From Bidens hawaiensis (Eukaryota; Streptophyta; Magnoliopsida; Asterales; Asteraceae), in assembly GCA_021521415.1 (NCBI GenBank), contig JAIQDT010001645.1, forward strand, positions 310,001-374,000: 64,000 bases of DNA. The letters are read 5' to 3'. The notes beneath the pieces were generated by a model that saw only the letters and a program-made list of their open reading frames with translations, was not told the origin of the DNA and searched no databases. The translations under genes and the position numbers were made by a program. This document shows positions 48,558 through 60,693 of the stretch, one piece after another (the first letter of the stretch is position 1; each line of letters opens with the position of its first letter).

Positions 48558-50357
48558 TCAACATCTCCAAGCCGAAGCCGAAACAAGTTCCCGATGTTGC
48601 CAGCAAAGCACAAGCGCCGATTGCCTCCTTTCGATATGAAATCCCAGAATCGGTGTCCTCTTAATCACACACAAAGCTTGACTTTCCGTAAAATTGCTAA
48701 ACGTCAACGGTGAAAACCCGCTTGACACAAACTGTGACCGCCAATGCTGAGTCTTTTCGGGAAAAGAAAACCGTCCGGTTATTATCTTTTCGACACTCGG
48801 TTGGATCAAAAACCGTTCAATCTTTTGTGACGAGTCGGGATTCATGTTCACGGCATCAAGTGACCCAAGCAGGTTCGAGACAGACTGAAGGGCGTGAATT
48901 AGATGGTTCGGGAAGGGCAAATCCATCCTTTCACACCCTTGATCAACTGAAACCACAATCTTCGGAGCAAGATTCTTAACAAAACGGAGAACCAACGGTA
49001 ACGGGATCTGGTAGTTGGAAACCGTGCTGATCGGGAGATTCACAGCCACGGCTTCATTATCAGAACCACGAAAGGGTAAAGACCACGAAACCGAAGCAAG
49101 AACATCAATGCTGACTATCTCAAAGTCAAACCCGATGTTCAATTCAGTAGCGAAATGAACCAAATTGTCATGAGTTAACCCGAGTTGGACATGATCATTT
49201 CCGGGCGAGGCAAAAGTAGTGATTTTTAAAAATGGGGCTCTATTAATATTATTATTACTACTTAATGCAAGTTCTTGCATAAAAGAAGCCCATTGATCAC
49301 CAAACCTAATATCAAAATCAACTACATGAACCCGGTCGAACCCGTCTAACACTTCAAGTAAAGCTTGATTACAAGTGAAATTAGTAAACTGAACTAATGG
49401 TGACACCTCTGAGAATGACTTATAAGCACCAATTTTGAAAGATAAATTAAAAGGTGACACAATTGGGTTCATATTATTAATAACTGAATGTAACAACAAT
49501 TGTAAACCTTCCTTGAAGTAAAATGCAGCCCGTTCGAACGGCTTACCGATCGGAGAAAGCTGATGATTGAGCCGCGCCAATATCGATTGCGCGAGTATCG
49601 GATTGTCACCCGAGTGAATACACTCGGAAGCTTTAAAAAGCTGATCAATAACCCCTTGTTCTTGTTCATCAAAAGTAGTAGTCAGTTTCTTAATATTCAT
49701 AACTTGTGATGGGAATTGAAGGCCGTGCATTGGGAAGTTGTACTGTGTGCTTCCCGAGTTGTACCTCTTAGGGTTTGGTTCATAGAAAACTGGATTTGGG
49801 TTAATTAGCAAGTGGGGTTTCACATCCACCTGGTGGTGGTGGTGGTGGTCGGAGAACATGACGGCGGACGGCAGCGCCGCCGCCGTCTCCGCCGTCGGTG
49901 AAACAGAAAACAACCCATTTTTGTCGGCGGAGTGAAACCCAACAAGCCCTTGATCTCCGGCGGCGGCGGCGTCGTGCGCCGCCGTAGCGCCGCCGTGGAT
50001 GAATTTATTTAAATTTAAATTTAAACCCATTGATGGGTCTTCAACATCACCCATAATCAAGCGGAGAATGGACTGTTCTTGGCCGGATTCTGATAACACA
50101 GTCTCCCAGTCTTCCATTTCACCGCCGGAGATGTTTAAAACATTTTCCGGCGGCGGCGCCACCGCAACACCACCGCCGCCGCCTGTTGACGTGGAAGTTG
50201 GTGGGCTTGGGCTGCTTATTATGCTGACGTTATCCAGCACAGACTTTGGTTCTTCAAAGTACTTATTACACTTCTTACCTTTGTTATTAGTATTATTATT
50301 ACTAGTCACCAAATCTTGAAAATGTACAACTTTATTTGCACAAGGTACACCTTTCAT
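48558..50357 (-). CDS. HAM: HAIRY MERISTEM-type GRAS transcription regulator (SCL6/22/27 class)
   Basis: HAM proteins keep shoot and root meristem cells undifferentiated, partly by acting with WUSCHEL-family factors, and are silenced by miR171. Intronless 599-aa frame. The N-terminal half is disordered (Gly, Asn, His and Ala runs) but holds the HAM signature EDWETVLSES and SILRLIMGDVEDPS (about 82-109). The GRAS domain covers about 228-599: first leucine-rich region (VIDQLFKASECIHSG), VHIID-type motif VHVVDFDIRFGDQW (343-356), later PFYRE-like region and the SAW end (HRELVSASAWRC). The miR171 site overlaps codons 258-265. The ATG at 50357 precedes MKGVPC, resembling family N-termini. It is complete and without lesions; its upstream neighbour on this strand is intergenic. 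Confidence 0.95.
   Translation of the reverse strand: MKGVPCANKVVHFQDLVTSNNNTNNKGKKCNKYFEEPKSVLDNVSIISSPSPPTSTSTGGGGGVAVAPPPENVLNISGGEMEDWETVLSESGQEQSILRLIMGDVEDPSMGLNLNLNKFIHGGATAAHDAAAAGDQGLVGFHSADKNGLFSVSPTAETAAALPSAVMFSDHHHHHQVDVKPHLLINPNPVFYEPNPKRYNSGSTQYNFPMHGLQFPSQVMNIKKLTTTFDEQEQGVIDQLFKASECIHSGDNPILAQSILARLNHQLSPIGKPFERAAFYFKEGLQLLLHSVINNMNPIVSPFNLSFKIGAYKSFSEVSPLVQFTNFTCNQALLEVLDGFDRVHVVDFDIRFGDQWASFMQELALSSNNNINRAPFLKITTFASPGNDHVQLGLTHDNLVHFATELNIGFDFEIVSIDVLASVSWSLPFRGSDNEAVAVNLPISTVSNYQIPLPLVLRFVKNLAPKIVVSVDQGCERMDLPFPNHLIHALQSVSNLLGSLDAVNMNPDSSQKIERFLIQPSVEKIITGRFSFPEKTQHWRSQFVSSGFSPLTFSNFTESQALCVIKRTPILGFHIERRQSALVLCWQHRELVSASAWRC
49564..49584 (-). promoter_or_regulatory. miR171 target site in the HAM coding sequence
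   Basis: The plus strand here reads exactly as the canonical 21-nt mature miR171 (TGATTGAGCCGCG...ATATC), so the HAM mRNA is complementary at all 21 positions. In the protein it encodes SILARLNH (from Ser258), the known site location in SCL6/22/27 genes. Cleavage between positions 10 and 11 is expected. Confidence 0.93.
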
Positions 50358-50599
50358 CTAACGCCGGTCACCGGAGTTTGAAGAAAACAAAAACCCACAT
50401 CAAAGAATGGATTTTTATGTGAAATGATAGCTAGAAATTGGGTTTTGGGTGTGAAAATGAAAACCCATTTCAGCAAAGATAATAATAATAATCTTTTAAG
50501 GGGAAAATAAATAGGAATAAATGGGTTTGATGATATGTGTTGTGTGTGTGATGGCAAGGTGAGTTTGCTTCTATTTTCTGCCATGGATGCGTGCAACAT
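50354..50599 (-). other. Upstream ORF overlapping the HAM start codon (ATGA)
   Basis: An 81-codon frame upstream of HAM ends in TGA that shares bases with the HAM ATG (ATGA, -1 overlap). If the transcript starts upstream of 50599, or at one of the frame's later ATGs, it could dampen translation or permit reinitiation. The peptide shows no known motif and the real transcript start is unknown, so this may be incidental. Confidence 0.3.
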
Positions 50600-53500
50600 A
50601 AAAAAGTGGTAAAGTTACTCTGTACATAGTGGGGTCCACACTAGTCTCTTGATTTTTTTTGAATAAGTTTGTGAAATGGTCCTTGTAATATAAGCTTATG
50701 CTCGATTTTGTAACTTCTTTTCAAACGATGATTTTGTAACTTCTTTTCAAACGATGATTTTCTTTGTAACTTCTTTTCAAACGATGATTTTCTTTGTGTG
50801 TTAGAGTATCACACTCTCTAAATTTTGTAGAGTCTTGTTAGCTTATTCTAGCCAGATTATATTATTTTAATTGGACTTATGCTAGCTTCAAAGTTTGGCT
50901 TTAGCATACCACGATAAACCATCCCAACGGCTAACACTTAATAGTCGTTGTGCCATAATAAGAGCATGACTATCGGGTGTAACGCGTAAGGTTACTCTGT
51001 ACATAGTGGGGCCCACCCTAGTGTCTTGATTTTTTTGAATAATTTTATGAAATGGTCCTTGCATTATGAGACTATATTCAGTTTTAGTTCATTTGCTTTT
51101 AGCTTTGACAAATAAATGACTTGACGTTGTTTACATCTAGTCATCATGATTTATTATATGTTAATTCGTATTTGGCAATATTATGTTTTTTTTGTCTTAA
51201 CTTTGGTGATATAAATTATGTGAGACGTTAATGTGGCTGATAAGCATTGGTTATTCCTATATTATATAGGTTTTATGAACATTAAGTGCATCTATACGGC
51301 TCATATAGGTGCATAATTTTGTCATTTTGTGTTGAAGAATGTAATGTGTTTGAAGCATATATGACTTGTATAGGGGTTATATGACACACATAGGCTGAAA
51401 AAGTTGTCATCATGTCCTCTCTTTACATTAGTCAGTCATGTAAGGGCTACAAGACTCGTACAACTCATATACAAACTGTATAGAGTTGTTAATACACCAT
51501 TAGATGATTTTTTAATATAACGATCCGGATAATATTTATAAATAAAATAATAGATAAAGGCCACTTTAAATAGAATATATGAAAGACATTACAAGTAAAA
51601 CTTCTAGTTTAAATAGGATATTTGAAGGACATCCCATAAGATTGAAAAATTGCTCAATAAAACCTAGGACATTAGAATGGGATTGATATTAAAATTTTCT
51701 AATTTGTATTATATTTAATATTTCATTTTTTAACGTTGGATAACAAATTTTTAATAAACTGACTGAACTAAATAAAATAAGTGATATGATTAAAAAATTT
51801 AGAAAATCATTAAATGAGAAGAACTATACGATTCTATTTCACAACATAGAAAAACTATGTTTATTGAAGCAATCTGCTCGTTGGATATGAATACCAATCA
51901 TAAAAGTACTTACAAATAGATAACCTAAACATGTAAGTTGGGACATAAACGTTATGGTTGTTCCACAATCAACCCTCTTAGTTATCGACAATGAGACTTA
52001 TGTACGCTTTATAAAATTTATTTTTCGTTATTCACTGAATTCGTCTAGTACAAAGTTGAAGTCCTTCTATATGATCAAAAGTTGTTATGAACACGCATCT
52101 TTTGTTTGCGAATGGTTATAGTGTAATATATAGTCTATCTTTAATAGACTGGTCGCTTTTGTTTCATATGAAAAAACACTTTCATTCGTATTTTATATAT
52201 CATTAAACAAAGTTTTAATTTATACGTTTCAATCTTTCTTGTTATTGGATACTTTGTTCAATAAAAACACCTCATTGACTCCCACTAATTATTTTACGGT
52301 TTGTAGCCATTACCTTTAGTTCCATTTCAAGTTCACTTTCGTAAAGGAATTTAATAACCCGTTACCAAATCCACTCACCAACCAAATGTCACATTTGGTT
52401 AACAACCTTAAAGCATTTGTTTTTAACCATTTATATAAATATAAAGTTAAATATAGTTAAGTTGATAAACTCTTGTTTTTATATAATAATAATTGGTTGT
52501 TCATCATAAGTTTATGGTAAAAAATCCTACAAATCCTACAATAAACGAACTTAACGTATCCTACACCGATGATACTAAGTAGGTTCGATAGAAACATATG
52601 CAAGGTAAACTTCTCAACATGTTAAACATAGTGTTACAACCCAACAACTACAGTTGACTCTTATCACCACAACGCCGATCGTATATAGTGAACACCAATA
52701 CAAACGTTACTTTGATAGAGACACGACACGCATCGTCGGTGGAACATCATTACTAAATAATTCATAATTTATGGTCATGTCAACTCATTTCCAATATTTT
52801 TTGTTGCATACTCAACACAAGTCTGTTTTGTGGCCCATTGCAACTATACAAAACCATTCATGCAACTATGCAAGTGGTATGGAACTATGGATGCTAATGA
52901 AAGTGATTTTATCCGTGGGCTCAATTGGTTATATGTATTGTCACTTTCTTTAAACTTCAAATAACTAAAAGAGTTGGTAAGCGAAAGCATAGGACATAAT
53001 TGGAAAAAACTAAAATTAAGGAATTTAAATAGTCAAATTTAATAACAGTAGAATTATTTGTATTCATATCTAATGATTAGAGGCTAACAAGAATTAATAT
53101 TCATGAATGAAAAGATTGACACATTCAACCCGAAGAACACAGGAACAAATCCCTACTTAAAGAAGTTTGCACGACGCGGGTAGAAGAAGAATATAAGTAC
53201 TCGCTCGACCACAACGCCCAAGTACTTGCACACACACCAAAAAGCTACATGTATAGTACCTGTAGGAGTATAGGACTATATTATCACTATTAGTTATCAC
53301 TATTGTAACTAATGGTCTAATAAACATATTATACTACAACGACACAGGATATTTGATTCGACCTTAGTATGCTAGAAAATGATCATAAAGAAAAACATCA
53401 ATGACTCAAATACAATACATATTTGATTGTAAAGTCCATTTCATTTGCAATGTTCATTTTCAAGTGTGAAGTGTTTCAAACGTTTAAATGAAAATATTGT

Positions 53501-54267
53501 CAAGTTGTCATCTTTCATTCTCATAATAATAGACAATAAAAGTATTAGTAACATGGATATCCTTATACTACCCCTCCATCACCCTACCACATAAAAACGT
53601 CAAAGGTTATCTTGGTCAACTTACAATCACCGTCCATTAAATTTATGTATATATAATATTTTGTTTCATGTTATACACAATGATACAAATGATTAATGTA
53701 CCAACTACCAAAATATGAATAATTTGCTTTTAAATACTACAAAACGGTACAAAAGTTTTTAGCTAGTTTTATATATTAATAAGGTGGTGTTCATAAGTTA
53801 GTCACATGATGATGAATCAATAATTTCATATTAACGCGTTGTAAATTAAACATTTAACTTATTAACTAAAAAACAATAAATTATTACAACTAAAACGTAT
53901 AAACACATATCTTATGTTTAATCCTAAATTAATTATAAATTAGCATATTAAAATACTAGTCAAATGATTATGGACTTCATATTGTGCAATATTATTCATA
54001 ATTCTTGGTCTAATAATTCAATCCATTGGCGTTGAACATGATAAAAAATTGGTATAATCCGTTTTTTATATCACCAAAATCTTTGTATGTTTCCCTATAA
54101 GATTTGTTTTTTAATCGACCAACAGTGATAATGTTGTTTGGGTCATACAATACAATGCACCTATCTCCATCTTTAATGGTCAACTTTTTAATTTACGGTT
54201 AGTTGTTAAAAATGGTATACTGAATTTATAAATGATAGTAATCATAATATTTGTTAAGGTGTGAAAT
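50600..54267. other. Gene-free AT-rich stretch with small duplications
   Basis: Contains a 3-unit tandem repeat (TTTGTAACTTCTTTTCAAACGATGATTTT, about 50708-50797) and a diverged duplication of about 80 bp (50612-50695 and 50991-51070: TTACTCTGTACATAGTGGG..., TGAAATGGTCCTTG), which surrounds it. Beyond 51100 I see only AT-rich sequence with no supportable gene or bounded element. Confidence 0.55.
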
Positions 54268-54272
54268 TTTAG

Positions 54273-56668
54273 TGTAAGGCCCCGTTACCGGTAGCCCTAC
54301 TTTGGTGTTGGATTTACTCATAAACACAATTCTACAAATCAGAGTTAATTAAAACTTTCGCGGAATAATAATAATAGTCATCCATTCATTACAAACATTC
54401 TTAACTTGTCTTTAAAACATAACATAATTGATAACATCAAAACATCACGACAAATCTTCAGATGTCAGCCTCTTCGATCTTGCCATGTGTCCTGCTCAAA
54501 CCAAATGTCTCAACCTGTTAACCTGCGTGCATACTAAAATTCAGCTACGTTGAGTAAGTTCTAGTTAATCACATAACTTACTTTACATACACATATACGT
54601 GCCCGAAGGTACGCATTACATACTTAACATGTCCATCAGTCCTCTATATACATTCATAACTAACCTTACATTATAAAGAGCATTCGCCCTACATACCTCG
54701 GATATTATTAGGGTCTGGGACCCTCCATCCTCGGATCTTATTAGGGTCCGGTCACCCTTCATCCTCGGATATTATTAGGGTCCGGATATTATTAGGGTCC
54801 GGTCACCCTTCATGTAACAACCCAGCTACCACCGCACCATAATATTGTCCGCTTTGGCCGCGACGTACCACCATCGCCTCACGGATTTGCTTTTGGTTGC
54901 CCAGGTGGTCACCCATCCTCATACTTCTCCCACCTGAGCACGCTTAACTGTGGAATTCTCCTCTTATCCACTACCATTAAGCGCCCAAAACGTGTTATGA
55001 TGGGGAAGGTATCCACCTCCTTATAAGGAAGGCTTAGTTCTCCTTCCCAACCGATGTGGGATGTCACACTTCATCCTCGGATATTATTAAGGTCCGGTAC
55101 CCTTTCTTCCATACCTCCTTAACATACTTTCTATATTCATAATCGTAAGTTTCGCACATACATACATCATTCATTCTTCATCTTACAACATACATATAAC
55201 ATCAACCATTTCCTGTCAGTACATGCAATTCCGAAGATCGTTCATGTACCAGCAAGAAACCATTCATACATTTCACATAATACATATATGGCATACGCTT
55301 ATCACTTAGGATAAGTGTAATAACTAATCACATCGAGTATGCACACAGCCCCGAAAACATAACAAGGAATGGGGCTAGAAACTCACCTGAATGCGATTAA
55401 GTTCGCCGTTAATAGTTATTCCCTTCTTTAGCTGTGCATGACTAACTGTATAATATTTACATGTATTAATTAACTATCGCTACTCATATCGTATTTATAT
55501 CTTTATATAACCCACAACGAACGGGGGTCCGGGGGCAGCGCCCCTGGCAGCGGGGTCTAGGGGCGGCAGCCCCTAGCAGGGTCTGCCCCTGGCTGGGGTT
55601 GAGCTTGGAAAAATTTTATTTCTATTAACTGTTGTATCACATTTTCCATTAACATTTTGAATCGTTAATTAACTTGCTACTTAAAAGTTCAAGGGCTTCT
55701 TTGTAATTAAATCATTCTTCTTTAAGTCCAGGGACCATTCAACAATTCTGTTAAACTTCCAGTTCGTTACTTATCCTTAACAAATTGACTTGTCATGACG
55801 AACTGGTTCTTGTAACGAATTGAACCCTCTAACGAACTGGGCCCTTAACGAATCAGTCAATAGCGAACCAGTCTATGTAACGAATTGGACCTTCCAATTC
55901 GTTATCTTTTAACTATAGCAAATCAAGGGTAATTCGCTATCTTTTCCCTTAACGATCTGAAGCTAGTTCGTTATATTCCCATAGACGAACCAGCTAGCGA
56001 ATTACTTCTAATTCGTTAGTTACTCCTTAGCGAACTAGGGTTAGGCCAGGGAATGTCAGAACATTCCCTGACATTCCTGTTACCTCGAATTAACTTTTCC
56101 GGCACCGCCGCCGGAAAGCCGCCGGAAAACCGCGGATTCGCCGGAAAAACGTGTTTTAAATCGTTTTTCACCGTTTTTCGTCCCGTTCGATTCAGATCTG
56201 AGCTAGGATGATCCCTAGCTCATCTTAGGTTTGGTTTATACCCAATTCCATCCGGATCTCGTGACTTAAACGGTTTAACGGTGTCGGCTCGTAGTTTCGC
56301 GATTATATCTAACGGGTTTAAGTTAATAAACATCATACTAGTATTACCTCGGGTCGGTGCTCGGTTTCCTTCTTGGTTTCTGCTTGAGAGAAGAAGAGAA
56401 ACTAGAAAGAGATCTTAAGTATGTGTTTTGAATGGTGTATGGAATATGTGTAAATGAGGAATTAAGTGGTGTTTATGGTTTATATATTTATGGATCATGG
56501 GCTCAAGCCCATGGACTCTCCTTCTTTCTTTCATAACCCAAGTCCATAACCCATACCCATTAACCCAACACTAGCCCAACTCACATTCTATTTATCTAAA
56601 CCGATAACGACCCACTATAAAACAGACGAAATTTATTTTATTATTATAACCAAAAGTAGGATGTTACA
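54273..56668 (-). mobile_element. Solo LTR of a gypsy-type element, 2.4 kb, with nested Cassandra LTR
   Basis: The sequence runs from TGTAAGGCCCCG to AGGATGTTACA and is flanked by TTTAG on both sides (54268-54272, 56669-56673). On the minus strand it starts TGTAACATCC, like other chromovirus LTRs, so minus orientation is likely. Inside are a 40-bp-type tandem repeat (TCGGATATTATTAGGGTCCGG, about 54695-55110), a nested Cassandra solo LTR, a GC-rich patch (about 55520-55600) and a low-complexity field of AACGAAT/AACGAACTGG (about 55740-56040). No internal retroelement region remains. Confidence 0.85.
54813..55068 (-). mobile_element. Cassandra solo LTR with perfect TSD
   Basis: A 256-bp LTR on the minus strand (TGTGACATCCCACATCGG...GGTTGTTACA), flanked by CTTCA at 54808-54812 and 55069-55073. 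It includes the 5S-rRNA-like block (minus strand AGTTAAGCGTGCTCAGG and GGATGGGTGACC, about 54910-54953). It is more complete than the LTR at 10203 and has inserted into the tandem repeat of the larger solo LTR. Confidence 0.9.
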
Positions 56669-56673
56669 TTTAG

Positions 56674-57803
56674 AAGCAAAAAAAATGAATAACCATAAAC
56701 ATATATATGAGACGATTTCCCACGCCCCCCCAAGCGCCGGACACACCGCCCCTTGGGTGTTTTGATGTGGGGAGCACCTCCCACAAAGCACCAGGTTAAG
56801 AGAGAACGGGCCACTCGTATTGGTTACATGCTTTATTTTTATTTTAAAAATAAAAAATAATAACAAATGGAGTAACGATTCCAAGGGCATTTATACACTA
56901 CACCCATTTGGTGTATAATGCCTCTATAATGACGTACTGACGTAGCTTCACATGACACATGACGTCCCATATAAGCATTATCCACTACACACGGTATAAA
57001 TAAATATACACCTGACCATCTTAGCCTTTGACAGAGCATTCTTAGTCCGCCCTCCATCTTCATCTCTATAATAACATTAAAAACCACTACATTTGTATTT
57101 CATGTTTATTATGTAAAATTTTTTATATCTTTAGAATTACAATTTTTTTCTTTTATAGTCATAACCAATTTCAACAAATATTAAAAATAATTACAGACAA
57201 AAAAGTTTTCCGCAAAATTACAAAAAATTCACTAACTTTCTTTCTCCTTTACTTACAAACACTTTTAATCCTATCCTATAATTTAAAAAACCTTACAATA
57301 AAATTTAAGAAATAGGTTGGAAATGCTCTCAAAACTACTTAAACCCATCACCTACACAAACTCATACCCATAGTCAGTAGTACGTCATGACTCATGTCCT
57401 CACCAGCTCACCTGTTTTAACTTACGTTTATTAAAACTTCAAAAGCCATGACCATAATGAAAGCCAACCACCTAATCTCTAGCTTCAAATCAATATGACC
57501 ATGACCATGACCATAATACAAGCAACATTTCCAACCATTCATTACATCTCATCCAGTACTCCACCCAAATCAATTTTCTTCTATACATGCATGTAATGTA
57601 AACCACCTATTTTTCACATAACCTTTGGCCGACCACCAAGATGTTTCGGGTCGGTCAAACGAGTCAACTGTGGCCAAGGGACAGCCGAGGCTGGTCAAAC
57701 TAAACAAACGGACGAGTGGTAAGTAACAACTCACACATACAACCATTTATATGTTTAATAAGATGGTGAATGGAAATCTTGGTTAAGTGTTTAAACATAA
57801 GAC
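56674..57803. other. Gene-free stretch
   Basis: No supportable gene. A GC-rich patch (about 56720-56770) with CCCCCCCAAGCGCCGG and ACACCGCCCCTTGGG, then a segment with CACTACACCCATTTGG and CCACTACACACGG near 56890-57000, could be decayed MITE pieces. The rest is AT-rich. Confidence 0.45.
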
Positions 57804-59165
57804 TAAGGGGGTGTTTGGTAGAGGGAATTGAGGGGTGAGAAATGGAATTGGAAAGAATTCTCTTGTTTGTTTATGAAAGAAAGAGGTGAGAAATGGAAAT
57901 AAACCATTTCCATTTCTCTGATTTTGTTTCTCTACAAAAAGCGGAGAATTGGATTTCTAGGTTTCATTTCTCAGCCTCACGCCTCTCCCTGCCATCTGAG
58001 CTTGCCGCGTTTCACCTGACCAACAAAACCACTGGTAACGATTGCTTTATCTTCAACGGATTCAAACTATCCATAATCTGTATAGTATCTTCAACCAACT
58101 TGTCTTCCCCCAAAACCTAGCACCAGAGGACTCTCGTCTTCGTATTCGTCTTCTTCTTCCACACAAAAGCTTCATCGCAGCAGGCATGCTTTCAACTCTC
58201 AACTCTCAAATTCATCTAATCCAGTTTTCGAGCAGTTTCTATAGATTATTATAACTTTGAATTAGTACGCATTTTGCTTTGAATATCTTATTAAACGTTA
58301 CCGATTCAGAACGTACGCCATTACATGTGCTTGTTGACTTAATTGACGTGTAGTTTGACTGATGTTGATTATAGATGCTTAACTTTTGCGCCTTTTGCAC
58401 ATTTTGCAATATCGTTGTTGTGAGAAACGTGGCTGATTTCACTGAGTTTGATTGGAGATTCATATATCTAGGTTAAATTGAGTTTAGGTATGAAGATTGT
58501 GTTATTTGGGGGAAATGTGAATATCATATGCATTGAAATGTTTAGCGGATAGTAAACACTGTTTGATTTAATTGAAATGCAGAATAAGCTATAAACGAAC
58601 CGGAAAGAAGTTCGTTTATGTTCGTCTGTTTAATAAATGAACCGGAGATGAACAAAAAACTTTCGTTCGGTAAGCTTAACGGACGAACATGGACCGAGGC
58701 CGCGTTCGTTCAATAGTGTTCGTGAACGTTCGTTAATGATTATACTTTTTGAAGTTAATATGTAATCGTTTATGTTCGTTTGTTCATTAGAATCGTTTAT
58801 GTATGTTTGTTTATTAATGTTCATTAGTGTGTGTTAGTGTTTGTTTGTCCATTACTGCCCATTAATGTTCATTAGTGTCTACTAGTGTTCGTTTGTCCAT
58901 TACTGTCCATTAATGTTTATGTGTTCGTTTGTCCATTAGTGTCCATTAGGGTCCATTAGTGTTTGTTTGTCCGTTAGCGTCCGTTTACAATATTAACGAA
59001 CGGACACAAATGGACACGAACAAACTCAATTCCTTAATGGACGGACACGGACAAGAATTTTTGTTTGGTAGAGTGTTCGTGAACCGCCCGTTTGTCCAAC
59101 AAAAGCTTAACGGACGAACATGGACAATGTCTCGTCCGGTTCGGTTCGGTCGTTTACAGCCCTAT

Positions 59166-59760
59166 GCACAAATGTCATTGCTGTTTCATTTAGTGTATTT
59201 CTTATATATGATTTATTATTGACTCTAACAACAATGATATTTGTGATTTTTTAATTTAAATCAAACAGTGCTTTACTAGCCTCCAAACAGTTCAATACAT
59301 ATCATACGCATTAGTCATTGACTGAAATCAGTAAAAACAGTGATGTTTCACACGACGATAAGATCACGAATTGTGAAACATTACGTTTTTTACTGATTTC
59401 AATCAAAGATTAATGCCAATGATATGTATGGAACTGTTTGGACATTGGAGGCTAGTAAAAAACTGTTTGATATAATTGAAATGCACAAATGCCATTGTTG
59501 TTAAAGCCAAAAATAATATATAATAAAGACACAAAATGAAACAACAATGACATTTGTGCATTTCAATTAAATCAAACAGTGTTTTACTAGCCTCTAAACA
59601 GTTTCGTAGATATCATTGACATTTCTCCCAAATAATGCAATCTTCGTGTCTAGAGTCTAAGAGTCAATTTGGATTGAATCTCTGATCGAAATCAGTAGAA
59701 ACGGTGATGTTTCTCACGACGATAAGATCGCGAAATGTGCGAAACTTTAGCATCTACAAT
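59166..59760. repeat. Alternating inverted-repeat (hairpin) chain inside the Pack-PIF element
   Basis: A 210-nt near-perfect palindrome occupies 59261-59470 (arms begin TCAAACAGTG and end CTGTTTGA, centre near 59365). Its right arm also pairs with the next segment, forming a second palindrome at 59462-59580 (arms about 40 nt). A smaller one precedes (about 59166-59246), and a partial arm copy follows (about 59572-59750). The sequence thus alternates arm, reverse arm, arm. Transcripts would fold into competing long hairpins. Confidence 0.7.
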
Positions 59761-60085
59761 CTAGATAAATGAAAGTACACTTCAAGCAAGTCAATCATCA
59801 CTTGTAGTCATGCAGGTTCTGAATTGGTAATGTTTGTTATCATTTTCACTGAAATGCACAAATGGTATTGTTGTCTGATAATTTGATTTAGTGTGTTTCT
59901 TGACATGATTAAGTATTCGCCTGCTAGATGTTGTTTAGTTGGATCATGGATGTATTCACCTCTGTTTGTTTGATTAAAGCTCTTGATTTCATGTCATTTT
60001 AGTAATATTGAAGTTTCTCATATTGTGTTATTAATTTCTGCTGTTTGGATGTAGATACAGTTGAGTTCATATCAGGTAACTTTTG

Positions 60086-60259
60086 ATGGACCAGGTATGA
60101 TAATGCATTCCAACTTTTTATGTAAGATATATCAGATGTGTTGCTTCAGTAGATTTTAATATGTTTATAAAACTGTAGTATGAGAAGGTTGAGAAGATTG
60201 GTGAAGGAACGTATGGTGTGGTTTACAAGGCGCGTGACAAACTTAACAATGAAACAATT
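60086..60259 (+). pseudogene. Captured CDKA (CDC2) fragment, first two coding exons
   Basis: Exon 60086-60094 encodes MDQ and is followed by GTATGA. Exon 60179-60259, after CTGTAG, encodes [20 protein letters not shown] and ends NETI. This is the N-terminal lobe of A-type cyclin-dependent kinase with the Gly-rich loop and the Thr14/Tyr15 inhibitory sites. The homology stops before the catalytic Lys33, and a TGA follows at once, so no kinase can be made. The retained intron shows capture at DNA level, not from mRNA. Confidence 0.85.
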
Positions 60260-60529
60260 GGCTTGTTTTGATAAGTGGTTTAAAGGTTTTAAAGGACAGT
60301 GTTCAAGTCTTGTTTGGGTTTATTTATTGTTAGTAGGCTTCAAGATACACTCAAATGCTTATTCATTATAACAAAAGTACATGTCAAATCTGAGAATTAG
60401 TATCTTTTTACAGTTTCATTGCATTTTGTTGATTATTTCAATAATTGTGACACTTTATTTTCTATGTGTTTGTTTTTATTTGTTTTCCTTCATTATTTTG
60501 CAATCATTGATATACATTCTTCATTTCAG

Positions 60530-60693
60530 GCCCTTTTAAGATCAATGGTGTTCCTTTGAGGCGAGTGAACCAATTATACGTTATCGCCACATCAACAAAG
60601 GTTGATATTTCAGGGGTAAATGTGGAAAAGTTTGATGACAAGTACTTTGGAAAGAAGGTCGAGAAGAAAAAAAAGAAAGGAGAGGGTGAGTTT
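60530..60693 (+). pseudogene. Captured 60S ribosomal protein L6 (eL6) exon
   Basis: After a TTTCAG acceptor the frame reads (G)[19 protein letters not shown], then [18 protein letters not shown] and [15 protein letters not shown], matching the C-terminal part of plant eL6. The open frame continues into non-homologous sequence to 60765. It lies 270 bp after the CDKA piece, in the same orientation, so a spliced chimeric transcript is possible in principle. Confidence 0.85.

Noticed and set aside
57893..58254. Open frames of 70-75 codons near the left end of the Pack-PIF element
   Set aside because: No recognisable protein motif, and they overlap the subterminal repeats; not supportable as a gene.
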